Below are positions 24,033-32,641 of a DNA stretch of 64,000 nucleotides, one piece after another. The notes under the pieces are model-generated. The model was not told the origin of the DNA, searched no databases, and was given only the letters and a program-made list of their open reading frames with translations. The position numbers and the translations under genes were made by a program. Position 1 is the first letter of the stretch. Each line of letters opens with the position of its first letter. The DNA comes from Planomonospora parontospora (GTDB lineage Bacteria; Actinomycetota; Actinomycetes; Streptosporangiales; Streptosporangiaceae): positions 62,001-126,000 of the forward strand of contig BMQD01000015.1 in NCBI GenBank assembly GCA_014647935.1, given 5' to 3'.

Positions 24033-25217
24033 TCAGCCGGTCGGCGGCCGGCCGGCGAGATAGACGGCGAGGGGCCGGCCCAGCGCGGCGATGTCACGGG
24101 TCGGGTCGCCGTCGACCACCAGGAGATCCGCGTCGTGGCCGGTCCGTATGCGGCCCTTGCGGTCTCCCACGCCGCAGGCGCCGGCGGCGGCCGAGGTCGC
24201 CGCGGCCAGCGCGGACGTCTCCGGCAGGCCGGACCTGACGTACTCGCCGAGGGTGGCGGGCAGCAGCCCGTGCGGCTTGGCGGGACCGATGCCCCCGTCC
24301 GAACCGGCCACCAGGCGCACTCCGCCCCGGTGCAGGCGGGCGACGGCCTCCTGCAGGACGGCCTCGGTGATGCCTGCGCGCTCGGCCATCGCCACGACCT
24401 GCGGCGGCACCACCACGCCCGGGTCCGACCCCAGGGTCGCGCAGACGGCGACCCGCGACCCGGCGAGCGCGGCGAGCAGCGCGTCGTCGAGCCGGACGCC
24501 GGCGGGGGTGAGGCAGGTGCAGTGCTCGATGCCGTCGACACCCGCGTCCAGCGCCTGCCGTACCGCCGCGAGCGCGTGGGCGTGCGCGGTGATCGGCAGC
24601 CCGAGCGCGTGCGCCTCGGCGACCGCCGCCCTCAGCTCGTCGTCGGTGAACTGCGGGCTCATCGTGTCGGTGCCCGGTGTCAGCACGCCGCCGCTCGCCA
24701 TGATCTTCACGATGTCGGCGCCGCGCTCGGCCCGTAGCCGTACGGCTTCGCGCAGCCCGTCCGCGCCTCGCGCCTCGCCTCCCATCGACCCGCAGTGCCC
24801 GCCCACGCTGGTGATCGGCGCACCGGACGCCACGACGGCCGGCAGACCCGGTCCGCCCCTCGACCGCCAGGCCGGTACGGCGTCGCGGTGGTCGCCCAGA
24901 TCACGCACGGTGGTGACGCCCGTGGCCAGGTGGGCTCGCAGGGACGCCTCGATGATGGCGTCCGTCTGCTCTTCCGTGCGCCCGCCGAGCCGGTCGAGCG
25001 CGCCCGGGCCTCCGTCGGCGCACAGGTGCACGTGTGCGTCGATCAGACCGGGCAGCAGGGTGCCGCCCGGCAGGTCCCGCACCGGCCACCCGTCGGGTAC
25101 GGCCGGACCCGGCTCCACGCCGGCGATGCGGCCGTCCTTCACCAGCACCACGGAGATCCCGTCGAGCAGCCGCTCCCCGTCGAAGACCCTCGCCACCCGA
25201 ATCGCCAGAGAAGTCAC
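24033..25217 (-). CDS. Amidohydrolase family protein
   Basis: A 394-residue metal-dependent amidohydrolase. The N-terminal beta-sandwich (VARVFDGERLLDGISVVLVK) leads into PGLIDAHVHL with metal ligands His62 and His64. Later come KIMASGG, TAHAHA, GIEHCT and GSDGG, which supply the remaining ligands, and RKGRIRTGHDADLLVVDGDP closes the sandwich. The pattern fits the imidazolonepropionase-like/prolidase-type group that cleaves amide bonds in cyclic compounds or dipeptides. GTG 25217 gives the normal family start; no strong RBS is seen. Confidence 0.88.
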   Translation of the reverse strand: MTSLAIRVARVFDGERLLDGISVVLVKDGRIAGVEPGPAVPDGWPVRDLPGGTLLPGLIDAHVHLCADGGPGALDRLGGRTEEQTDAIIEASLRAHLATGVTTVRDLGDHRDAVPAWRSRGGPGLPAVVASGAPITSVGGHCGSMGGEARGADGLREAVRLRAERGADIVKIMASGGVLTPGTDTMSPQFTDDELRAAVAEAHALGLPITAHAHALAAVRQALDAGVDGIEHCTCLTPAGVRLDDALLAALAGSRVAVCATLGSDPGVVVPPQVVAMAERAGITEAVLQEAVARLHRGGVRLVAGSDGGIGPAKPHGLLPATLGEYVRSGLPETSALAAATSAAAGACGVGDRKGRIRTGHDADLLVVDGDPTRDIAALGRPLAVYLAGRPPTG

Positions 25218-25345
25218 CGGATCACAGTAGGACAGGAGCGATGACGCCGTCTCCCGGAGCGGCGGCGGCTCTGCGGCCGGGCACCGTTCCGGGAGCGGTG
25301 GGGCCCCTGCCGGCCCCGGCCCCTCCCGGCCGCCGCGGGCGTCGG

Positions 25346-26083
25346 TCAGATGGCCGTCCGGCCGCCGTCGACGGTGATGGTGGCACCGTGCACGAAGGCC
25401 GCGCCCGGTCCGGCGAGATAGACGGCGGCGCTTGCGATCTCCTCCGGCACGGCCGGGCGCCCGGCGGGGAATCCGCTGGTGAACTCGTCCAGCCCGGCGC
25501 CCATGGGCGTGGTGCCGGGGGTGCGGGTCGGGCCGGGGGCGATCGCGTTGACGTTGACGCCGGACGGCCCGAACTCCGCCGCCCACGACTTGGTCAGCAG
25601 TTCGAGCGCGGCCTTGGAGGCGCCGTACAACCCCATGTTGTCGGTGCCGAGGTGGGCGGCGATCGAGGTGATGTTGATGATCCGGCCGCGGCCCTGCGCC
25701 GCCATGAGCGGGGCGAGCGCGGCGGTCAGGAAGTAGGGGGCCCGCACGTTGAGGTTCATGGTGGCCTCGAACGTCGCCTCGTCGGTCTGCGCGGTGCCGC
25801 GCACCGGGTAGACGCCCGCGTTGTTGACGAGCACGTCGACCGGGCCGTGCGCCTTCGCCGCCTCGACGAGCGCGGCGACCCCGCCGGACGCACCGAGGTC
25901 CGCGATGACCGGTGAGGCGGTACCGCCGGACGCGGCGATGCCGGCGACGACCTCGGCGGCGCGTGCCGCGTCGCGCCCGGCGACGAGCACGTGTGCGCCT
26001 TCGCGGCCGAACGCCTCGGCGATGGCGCGGCCGATGCCGGAGGTCGCTCCGGTGACGAGGGCGCGGGAACCGGTGAGTTGCAT
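25346..26083 (-). CDS. SDR family oxidoreductase
   Basis: A 245-residue classical short-chain dehydrogenase. The NAD(P) loop TGATSGIG is at residues 11-18, NNAG at 87-90, and the catalytic triad is Ser140, Tyr153 and Lys157 (YGASK). Arg37 after the second strand favours NADP. ATG 26083 follows GAGG at good spacing; an ATG four codons upstream lacks an RBS. It is divergent from a TetR gene with two operator-like palindromes between them, so it is probably induced by its own substrate. Substrate unknown. Confidence 0.92.
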   Translation of the reverse strand: MQLTGSRALVTGATSGIGRAIAEAFGREGAHVLVAGRDAARAAEVVAGIAASGGTASPVIADLGASGGVAALVEAAKAHGPVDVLVNNAGVYPVRGTAQTDEATFEATMNLNVRAPYFLTAALAPLMAAQGRGRIINITSIAAHLGTDNMGLYGASKAALELLTKSWAAEFGPSGVNVNAIAPGPTRTPGTTPMGAGLDEFTSGFPAGRPAVPEEIASAAVYLAGPGAAFVHGATITVDGGRTAI

Positions 26084-26108
26084 GAGGGGCCTCATTCCGA
26101 GCAATAAC

Positions 26109-26155
26109 TGGACTGTCCGGTCCACCCTAATCACAATTGGACTGCACGGTCCAAT
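26109..26155. promoter_or_regulatory. Two TetR operator sites between SDR and tetR
   Basis: TGGAC-N6-GTCCA at 26109-26124 and ATTGGAC-N6-GTCCAAT at 26136-26155 share TGGACTGNNCGGTCCA. Their centres are 29 bp apart, about three helical turns, so two dimers could sit on one DNA face and close both promoters. Confidence 0.75.
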
Positions 26156-26174
26156 CAGTTGGTAGGATCGGAAC

Positions 26175-26786
26175 GTGCCGGAGGAACCCAGGACCGAGCG
26201 CGGACGGCGCACCAGAGAGCGCATCGTGGCCGCCGCCGCGGGCCTCGTCGAGCGCCAGGGGGTCGAGGCCACCAGCCTCGACCAGGTCCTGGCCGAGGCC
26301 AGGGCCAGCAAGAGCCAGCTGTACCACTACTTCGCCGACAAGCAGGCGCTGGTCCGCGCGATCATCGCCTGGCAGACCACGACGATCGTGGACGGCATCG
26401 CGGAGCACCTGGCCGCGATCGACTCCTGGACGGGCCTGGACGCCTGGTTCGACGCGCTCGTCGCCCACCAGCAGGCCCTGGACTGCCGCATCGGCTGCCC
26501 GATCGGATCACTCGCCGCCGAACTCGCCGACACGGACGAGCCCGCCCGCCAGGACCTCGCCCGCTCGTTCGACGCCTGGGCCGCACAGCTGCGCACGGTG
26601 CTCGACCGGCTGCGCGACCGCGGCCTGATCCGGGCGGACGCCGACACGGCGACGCTGGCCCAGGCCACCCTCGCCGCGATCCAGGGCGGCCTCCTGCTCG
26701 CCAAGACGACCCGCGACCCGCAACGGCTGCGCGCCGCCCTCACCGCCGCCGGCGGCTACCTGCGCTCCCTCGCGCCGCCGCCCTGA
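26175..26786 (+). CDS. TetR family transcriptional regulator
   Basis: A 203-residue TetR protein. The HTH is RERIVAAAAGLVERQGVEAT, then SLDQVLAEARASKSQLYHYF; the C-terminal ligand domain has the CRIGCPIGSLAAELAD pattern of the TetR_C_6/AcrR-like group that often controls short-chain dehydrogenases. GTG start at 26175 is preceded by TAGGA. Divergent from the SDR gene; expected to repress both. Confidence 0.9.
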   Translation: MPEEPRTERGRRTRERIVAAAAGLVERQGVEATSLDQVLAEARASKSQLYHYFADKQALVRAIIAWQTTTIVDGIAEHLAAIDSWTGLDAWFDALVAHQQALDCRIGCPIGSLAAELADTDEPARQDLARSFDAWAAQLRTVLDRLRDRGLIRADADTATLAQATLAAIQGGLLLAKTTRDPQRLRAALTAAGGYLRSLAPPP

Positions 26787-26957
26787 CGTCCCGGCACTCC
26801 GGGACCACGGACCGCGACGGCCGGTTCACCCGCGCCTCTCCGCAGGAATCCCGAGGTCCGTCCGCCCCGGCGGAGAAGCGGGCCCCACCCCGGGCGGGAC
26901 GTACCGACGCCGGGTCCGGCCCGCGCGGACGGAGGCGCCCGCGGACACTCCCAAGAA

Positions 26958-26974
26958 TTGAACGAATCGTTCAA
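26958..26974. promoter_or_regulatory. Perfect 17-bp palindrome
   Basis: TTGAACGA-A-TCGTTCAA lies 45 bp before the next gene and is followed by TTGACA (26984-26989), a perfect -35 hexamer; no good -10 follows at 17 bp. It resembles a TetR-type site whose regulator may lie elsewhere or be the preceding TetR. Confidence 0.5.
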
Positions 26975-27018
26975 AACAAATAGTTGACAACCATTCGTGT
27001 TCTGATCATCCTGGTCGC

Positions 27019-27498
27019 ATGTCGTCGATTCCCCAGCAGCCCGCAGATCCCTTCACTCCCCCGCCCGCAGATCCCTTCACTCCCCCGCCCGCGGGACAGG
27101 CGCGAGCACACCGCGAGTACGCGTCGCTCCTGCGCATCACCGAACGGCACGCGGCCACCGACGCGCAGCGCCGGCGGCAGGTCCATCCCTCGGTCCTCGG
27201 GCCGCACGAGGCCGTCAGGATCGTGTCGTTCCTGCTCAGCGGGGCGGCGTTGCCGGACGACGGTGAGCCGGAGGTGGATCGGGCCGACATCGTCGCCGCC
27301 CTGACCCTCGTCCTCCAGGCCCGTGCGGAGGCGGACGATCTGGAGGCCGGGCTCATCCGGATGGCGCGGGGCCGCGGCATGACGTGGCAGGAGATCGCCT
27401 TCGGCCTCGGACTCGGCACCCCGCAGGCCGCCAGGCAGCGCTACGAACGGCTGGCCGGACGGACGACCGCCTCCGGATCACCGGACGACCGCTCCTGA
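27019..27498 (+). CDS. Hypothetical protein with helix-turn-helix-like C-terminus
   Basis: A 159-residue protein. The first 25 residues hold two copies of DPFTPPPA encoded by a perfect 24-bp duplication (27043-27090) and are probably disordered. A helical middle region follows. The C-terminal part RGRGMTWQEIAFGLGLGTPQ, then AARQRYERLA, looks like a helix-turn-helix of the sigma-70 region 4 type found in actinobacterial DNA-binding proteins. No RBS is evident before ATG, and a TTGACA box lies about 30 bp upstream, so a leaderless transcript is possible. Confidence 0.6.
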   Translation: MSSIPQQPADPFTPPPADPFTPPPAGQARAHREYASLLRITERHAATDAQRRRQVHPSVLGPHEAVRIVSFLLSGAALPDDGEPEVDRADIVAALTLVLQARAEADDLEAGLIRMARGRGMTWQEIAFGLGLGTPQAARQRYERLAGRTTASGSPDDRS

Positions 27499-27518
27499 GG
27501 AGCGCCGGGCCGGACCGG

Positions 27519-28298
27519 TTACCGGCGGCCGTCCTGACCGGCGACGAGCCCGCCCTCGTAGGCGGCGATGACGAGCTGGGCCCGGTCCCGGGCCTGCAGC
27601 TTGGCCAGGAGGCGGCCGATGTGGGTCTTGACCGTGCCGACGGTGAGGTGCAGGTGCTCGGCGATCTCGGAGTTGGACATGCCCCTGCCGACGAGGGCGA
27701 GCACCTCGCGCTCGCGCTGGGTGACGTCGCCGAGGTCCCGTACGGCCGGGGCGGGGCGGGGGCCCTGCAGGAACTCGGTGATGAGCCGGCGGGTCACGGT
27801 GGGCGCGAGCAGCGCCTCACCGGAGGCGACGATGCGGATGGCGGCCAGCAGCTCGGTCGCGGCGGCGCTCTTGAGCAGGAAGCCGCTCGCCCCGGCCTGC
27901 AGCGACGCGTACACGTATTCGTCCAGGTCGAACGTGGTCAGGATCAGTACGCGCGCGCCGGCGCTGACGGGGTCGGCGCAGATGCGCCGGGTCGCCTCGA
28001 TGCCGTCCATGTCCGGCATGCGCACGTCCATGAGGACGACGTCGGGCCGGTGCCGGCGGGCCAGGAACACGGCTTCGGCACCGGTGCCGGCCTCGCCCAC
28101 GACGGCCAGCCCCGGGGTGGCGTCGATGAGGAGTTTGAAACTGTCGCGGATCAGCACCTGGTCCTCGGCGAGCAGGACCCGGACGGGCCGGGGCGGGTCG
28201 TGCGGGGCGACGTCGGTGCTCAGGTCCTCGATGCTCATGCCGTCCGTGCTCATGCCGTCCGTGCTCATGCCGTCCGTGCTCATGTCCTCGGTGCTCAT
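27519..28298 (-). CDS. NarL/LuxR family response regulator
   Basis: A 259-residue response regulator. The receiver domain begins at VRVLLAEDQ and carries the phosphoryl-acceptor Asp91 in DVVLMDVRMPD; the conserved Thr and Lys lie in LILTTF and FLLKSA. The LuxR HTH is LTVGTVKTHIGRLLAKLQAR. The start at 28298 overlaps the kinase stop (ATGA). It adds an unusual leader MSTED-MSTDG-MSTDG-MSTDG-MSIED made by a 15-bp repeat, so five in-frame ATGs are available; normal homologues begin about residue 37. Partner of the adjacent kinase. Confidence 0.92.
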   Translation of the reverse strand: MSTEDMSTDGMSTDGMSTDGMSIEDLSTDVAPHDPPRPVRVLLAEDQVLIRDSFKLLIDATPGLAVVGEAGTGAEAVFLARRHRPDVVLMDVRMPDMDGIEATRRICADPVSAGARVLILTTFDLDEYVYASLQAGASGFLLKSAAATELLAAIRIVASGEALLAPTVTRRLITEFLQGPRPAPAVRDLGDVTQREREVLALVGRGMSNSEIAEHLHLTVGTVKTHIGRLLAKLQARDRAQLVIAAYEGGLVAGQDGRR

Positions 28299-29497
28299 GC
28301 CTGGGTTCCGTCCGGGTCGTAGGGCAGCCGGGCCGCCACGCGGAAGCCTCCTTCGGGCCGGGGCCCCGCCTCGAACGCGCCTCCGTACATCTTGGCGCGC
28401 TCGCGCATACCGATCAGACCGTGGCCGCCGTGGTCCGCGCGCGGCGGACGGCCGTGGCGGGGGCCGTCGTCGACGACCTCGATCACGGCCTCCCGCCCGT
28501 CGACGTCGACGTCGACCGTGCAGCGGGTGGGCCCCACGTGGGTGACGACGTTGGTCAGGGCCTGCTGCACGATCCGGTACACCGACACCGCGACCGCGGC
28601 GGGCAGCGCGGTCTCCCCTCGGACGGTCAGCTCCACCTCGATCCCGGCCGAGCGGGCGTGGGCGGCCAGCTCGGGCAGGTCCCCCATGCCGGGGACGGGC
28701 ATGGGGGCCTGGTGGGGATCGCCGTCGGCGCGCAGCAGGTCGAGCACCCGGTGGATCTCGGCCAGTGTGCTGCGGCTGGTCTGCTCGATGACGGCCAGCG
28801 CGGCGCGGGCCTCCTGCGGGCGGGCCTCGGCGACGTGGTTGGCGACGGTGGCCTTGACAGTGATCAGGCTCATGCTGTGGCCGATGATGTCGTGCAGTTC
28901 CCGGGCGATGCGCCTGCGCTCGTCGGTCACCGCGGTGTCGGCGAGGTGGCGGACGAGGCGGGCGGTCGTGTTCCGCTTCCAGCGGACGACCGTTCCGACG
29001 GCCCACGCGACGGTCAGCAGCACACCGGTCGTACCGATCTCGATCGGCCAGGCCGGCCGTATCTCACTGGGGGTCGCCGCGGGTTCGAGGCCGGGGAACA
29101 CCTGCGCGTAGAAGACCAGGATCGCGGTCACCGCGGCGGACAGGCAGGCCGCCAGAGCCACCGCCGACCATGCGATCGGGGCGGTGGCGGCCACCAGGTA
29201 CAGCACGAGCACGGTCGGCGCGAAAGTCAGCCAGATCGCACCCACCGCGACGGCGCCGGCCATGGTCGCCACCGCGGCCGTGGCGCACGCGAGAGCGAGC
29301 GCGGCCCGCGGCCGGCGCCGCCGGACGGCGATCGGGAAGCTCACGACCGCCGCCGCCGGCCAGGCCGACCAGGCGGGCCACGGCGACGACGGCCCCGGCG
29401 GATCGACGAAGGCGTACCTGATGATCAGCGCCATGGCGACCGCCACCACCGCGTCGGTGACGCCCTTCCCATCGAGCCGCCGCCCAGTCCATTGCAT
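28295..29497 (-). CDS. NarL-type sensor histidine kinase
   Basis: A 400-residue kinase with four to five membrane helices in the first 170 residues and little extracellular sequence, typical of intramembrane-sensing actinobacterial kinases. The HisKA_3 motif ERRRIARELHDIIGHSMSLI carries the phosphorylated His, and the HATPase part has NVVTHVG and GHGLIGMRERA. Together with the overlapping regulator gene it forms a two-component system. Start at ATG 29497 lacks a strong RBS. The signal is unknown. Confidence 0.92.
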   Translation of the reverse strand: MQWTGRRLDGKGVTDAVVAVAMALIIRYAFVDPPGPSSPWPAWSAWPAAAVVSFPIAVRRRRPRAALALACATAAVATMAGAVAVGAIWLTFAPTVLVLYLVAATAPIAWSAVALAACLSAAVTAILVFYAQVFPGLEPAATPSEIRPAWPIEIGTTGVLLTVAWAVGTVVRWKRNTTARLVRHLADTAVTDERRRIARELHDIIGHSMSLITVKATVANHVAEARPQEARAALAVIEQTSRSTLAEIHRVLDLLRADGDPHQAPMPVPGMGDLPELAAHARSAGIEVELTVRGETALPAAVAVSVYRIVQQALTNVVTHVGPTRCTVDVDVDGREAVIEVVDDGPRHGRPPRADHGGHGLIGMRERAKMYGGAFEAGPRPEGGFRVAARLPYDPDGTQA

Positions 29498-29633
29498 GAA
29501 CAGGACGGTATCGCCTTACCGATCATGCGGCATCCGCCCACGGTAGGACAACCGGGTCCGTCCGGGGTCATACCGCCGGGCGGAGGTTCCGACCCCGGTC
29601 GGATGTGCCGGACCGGATCACCGGCCCGGCGCG

Positions 29634-30452
29634 CTAGTGTCCGTCGCGTCCGTCGCGTCCGTCGCGTCCGTCGCGTCCGTCGCGTCCGTCGCGTCCGTCT
29701 GGGCGCCCGGACAGCCAGGTCCGCAGGTCGGCGACCTGCGCCTGCTGGGCGACGATGCCCGTGGCCGACGCCACCCGCAGCTCGGGGTGGACGGCGCGGG
29801 CCTCCGGCTCCAGGAACTCCATGATGCCCCAGAGGTGGTGCGGGATCATCATCCGTGCGAACTCGACGTCGAACCGCCTGCCTGCGGAGACCTCCCGCAG
29901 TTCCGCGACCATCATCGCCAGTTCCTCGTCCAGGTCCTCGATCTCCCGGCGGGCCTCTCGGGGGAGCCGCTGCACGGCCTGCCGCGGAGTGAGCCCGTAC
30001 CAGTCGCGCAGCCAGCGGGTGAACTGCCCGATCTGGAAGCCCTGGAAGGCGATGATGTTCTCGGAGTGGGTGCGGAGCTGCGGGTCGACGCCGCGCTGGA
30101 GATGCAGCCGGGACATCTCGACCCCGGCGCGGTGGTGCGGGATCATCTGCGCGAAGAACGCGATCTCCAGCAGATCGCCCTCCAGCTTGGCCAGGGTCTC
30201 CCCGAAGTCGTAGGCCCTCGGCGGGGTGGGATACGGCTGGAGGTCGGAGTCGTGGTCGTGGTGGCCCCGGGGCGCCGCGACGCGGGACACGGCCGGCGCG
30301 GCCGGCGCGGCGGCGACGTTCGGAGCGTTCCACGTGACCGCGACGGAGCTGCCGGGCGAGGTGCTCCAGGCGATCGTGACGGGAACGACGATCGCCCCGA
30401 CGGCGACGGCCGTGGCGACGGCGATGTTTCGGCGGAGAGCGGTCAGGCGCAT
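29634..30452 (-). CDS. Secreted DUF305 protein with C-terminal DGR repeats
   Basis: A 272-residue exported protein: signal-like N-terminus (NIAVATAVAVGAIVVPVTIAW) and two copies of the DUF305 metal-binding motif, FAQMIPHHRAGVEM and FARMMIPHHLWGIM, the ferritin-like duplicated helix pair associated with copper-linked proteins. The C-terminus is DGR repeated six times then DGH, encoded by a perfect 9-bp repeat. RBS AGAGGTG precedes ATG. It follows the NarL system but on separate transcription. Confidence 0.85.
   Translation of the reverse strand: MRLTALRRNIAVATAVAVGAIVVPVTIAWSTSPGSSVAVTWNAPNVAAAPAAPAVSRVAAPRGHHDHDSDLQPYPTPPRAYDFGETLAKLEGDLLEIAFFAQMIPHHRAGVEMSRLHLQRGVDPQLRTHSENIIAFQGFQIGQFTRWLRDWYGLTPRQAVQRLPREARREIEDLDEELAMMVAELREVSAGRRFDVEFARMMIPHHLWGIMEFLEPEARAVHPELRVASATGIVAQQAQVADLRTWLSGRPDGRDGRDGRDGRDGRDGRDGH
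29639..29700 (-). repeat. 9-bp tandem coding repeat
   Basis: GTCCGTCGC is repeated six to seven times without interruption, encoding (Asp-Gly-Arg)n at the end of the DUF305 protein. Length variation between strains by slippage is expected. Confidence 0.9.
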
Positions 30453-30873
30453 GCTGCGGGCACCTCTTCTGGGTCGGCTGAACGGGTCGGCTGAACGGGC
30501 CGTCCGGACGGGCGGCCGGATCGCCGGGTCCCCCGGATCACGTACACGGCGACCGGCCGGTCGCCGCCGTTGACCGGCGTCCCCGCAGGCGTCCCTCCCA
30601 TCCGCCCGCTGGGCGGGCGGGTGCCGCACCGTCACGCGTGATCGTCGTGTAACCGCGCCGCGCGCTCAAGCGCGACACGGGGCCGCGCGGGCGGGTGGCG
30701 GAACCCTGACGTGATCACGACCGAGGGCGGGCGGGACGGACCAGGAGGACGTAAAACGCAGGGCCGCGGATGACCCCGGCGGCTGCGCGCCCGGATAACC
30801 GGTTGCCCCCCGCGCGAGCCGCCTGTTCTACTCGCCATCGGCGGTTCCGCCCGCCGGCTACCGAGGAGGATCG
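30453..30873. other. Intergenic region before the exporter locus
   Basis: 420 bp with no supported gene. It holds a perfect hairpin CCGCCCGC-tgg-GCGGGCGG (30602-30620). The promoters of the divergent DUF305 gene and of the small peptide/exporter operon must lie here, but no consensus pair is clear. Confidence 0.4.
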
Positions 30874-30981
30874 ATGAGGCGCACGTCCATGTCCATCCGG
30901 AACACTCCGACCCTGTGCGCAAAGGACATGACGTTTGGTCACCTCATCGACCGCATCGACCTCGGGGAGGGCCTCCGCTAG
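30874..30981 (+). CDS. Candidate 35-residue peptide gene upstream of ABC exporter pair
   Basis: A 35-codon frame starts with ATG five bases after GAGGAGG, the best RBS in this locus, and ends in TAG at 30979. The product begins MRRTSMSIRNTPTLCAKDMT and ends GHLIDRIDLGEGLR. Third codon positions are mostly G or C, as in real genes of this genome, including the last 16 codons that overlap the exporter gene in another frame. It has one Cys, a basic start and an acidic/amphipathic end. It could be a precursor peptide exported by the transporter, or a leader peptide coupling its translation. No modification enzyme gene is nearby. Confidence 0.5.
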   Translation: MRRTSMSIRNTPTLCAKDMTFGHLIDRIDLGEGLR

Positions 30982-32641
30982 GCGCCTCCTCCGTCCCCTT
31001 CTTCCGGGGCCCGGCCCGGCCGCGCTCCTGGCCCTGGCCGTCACGGCCGCCACGGCCCTGCCGCTCGCGGCGCCGCAACTCACCCGCCGGTTCGTCGACG
31101 ACGCGGCCGCCGGCGCCGGCGCCGGCCGGCTCACCCTCATCGCGCTGGGTTACCTCGGCCTGGCCGTCGCCGGGCAGGCCGCCCGGCTGGTCACCGCCTG
31201 GCTGGCCGGCAAGGTGGCCTGGGAGGGGACCGACCGGCTGCGCGAACGGCTGGCCGAGCACGTGCTCGGCCTGGACGCGGCCTTCCACGGCGGGCACACG
31301 CCCGGTGAGCTGATCGAACGCGTGGACGGCGACGTGGCCGCCGTCGCCGGGTTCGTCGTGGCGTTCCTGCTGGACGTGGTGGTCGGCGTGCTGCTGCTGT
31401 GCGGGGTGGTCGTGACGGTCTTCACCGTCGACCCGGACCTCGGCGCGGTGCTGCTGGCCTTCTGCATGCTGACCGGCCTCGGCACGGTCCGCGCGCAGCG
31501 CCTGGCCGTACCCTCCGCCACTCGTGCGCAGGCGGCCAGGGCGGCCCTTCTCGGCCATCTGGAGGAGCGGCTGGCCGGAGCCGAGGACCTGCGCGCCAAC
31601 GGCGCCGGCGAGCACGCCCTCCGCCGGTTCCATCAGCTCAGCGCCGCGCTGTGGCGGGCCGAGCGGCGCTCGGACGCGGTGGGCAGCGGCATCCTGGCCG
31701 GTACGGGCGCGGCGTTCGCGGCGGGCACCGCGCTCATGCTCGCCCTGTCGGGCACGCTCAGCACCGGCACCGCGGTGCTGCTGCTGCAGTACACGCTCAT
31801 GGTCCGCACGCCGTTCGAGCGGCTGATCGACCAGCTGCGCCGTTACCAGACGGCCGTCGCCGGCCTGGCGCGCATCGGCGGTCTGCTGGCCGAACGGCCC
31901 GCGCTGCGGGTGCCCGCCGCCCCCCGGCCCCTGCCCGCCGCCGGACCGCTCGGCCTGGAACTGGACGCCGTCGGTTTCGCCTACGACGGCGAACCCGTGC
32001 TCAGGGACGTCACCCTGCGCCTCGCGCCGGGTGAGACGCTCGGCCTGGTGGGCCGCACCGGCGGCGGCAAGACCACCGTCGCCCGCCTGGTGGCACGCCT
32101 GTACGACCCGGCGGCGGGCGCCGTCCGGGTCGGCGGGGTGGACCTGCGCGAGGCCGATCCGGCCTCGGTCCGCGCCAGGGTCTGCATGGTCACCCAGGAC
32201 GTCCACCTGTTCACCGCGAGCGTCCGCGACAACCTCACCCTGTTCCGGTCGCACCCCGGCGACGACCGCCTGCGGGCGGCGCTGGCCGAGGCGGGGCTCC
32301 CCGGCTGGGACCTGGACGCCCCGCTCGGCGCGGTCTCGGCGGGGCAGGCACAGCTGCTGGCGTTCGCACGGGCCCTCCTCGCCGACCCCGGGCTGGTGAT
32401 CCTGGACGAGCCCTCCAGCCGCCTCGACCCGGCCGCCGAACGCGGCCTGCAGCGCGCCATGACGCGGCTGCTGACCGGCAGGACCGGGGTGGTCATCGCG
32501 CACCGGCTCGCCTCGCTGTCCCACGTCGACAAGATCGCCGTCGTGTCCGACGGTGAGATCGCCGAGTACGGCGCGCGCCGGGACCTGCTGGCCGACTCCG
32601 GCAGCCGGTTCTCCCGCATGCTCGCGGAGGCGCGCCGATGA
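30935..32641 (+). CDS. ABC exporter half-transporter, subunit 1 (TMD-NBD)
   Basis: A 568-residue fused membrane-ATPase half transporter: six membrane helices in residues 28-300, then an NBD with Walker A GRTGGGKTT, Q-loop VTQD, Walker B LVILDEP with the catalytic Glu, and H-loop IAHR. The signature is VSAGQ instead of LSGGQ. TTG at 30935 is the only start codon near the expected N-terminus and follows AAAGGA; it lies inside the 35-codon frame. Paired with the next gene, which has the complementary defects, it should form an asymmetric heterodimer. Likely exports a peptide or lipid-like compound. Confidence 0.85.
   Translation: MVTSSTASTSGRASARRLLRPLLPGPGPAALLALAVTAATALPLAAPQLTRRFVDDAAAGAGAGRLTLIALGYLGLAVAGQAARLVTAWLAGKVAWEGTDRLRERLAEHVLGLDAAFHGGHTPGELIERVDGDVAAVAGFVVAFLLDVVVGVLLLCGVVVTVFTVDPDLGAVLLAFCMLTGLGTVRAQRLAVPSATRAQAARAALLGHLEERLAGAEDLRANGAGEHALRRFHQLSAALWRAERRSDAVGSGILAGTGAAFAAGTALMLALSGTLSTGTAVLLLQYTLMVRTPFERLIDQLRRYQTAVAGLARIGGLLAERPALRVPAAPRPLPAAGPLGLELDAVGFAYDGEPVLRDVTLRLAPGETLGLVGRTGGGKTTVARLVARLYDPAAGAVRVGGVDLREADPASVRARVCMVTQDVHLFTASVRDNLTLFRSHPGDDRLRAALAEAGLPGWDLDAPLGAVSAGQAQLLAFARALLADPGLVILDEPSSRLDPAAERGLQRAMTRLLTGRTGVVIAHRLASLSHVDKIAVVSDGEIAEYGARRDLLADSGSRFSRMLAEARR

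Noticed and set aside
30874-30981. 35-residue peptide as a class III lanthipeptide precursor
   Set aside because: There is no LanKC synthetase in the window and the C-terminus lacks the Ser/Thr/Cys pattern needed for labionin or lanthionine rings.
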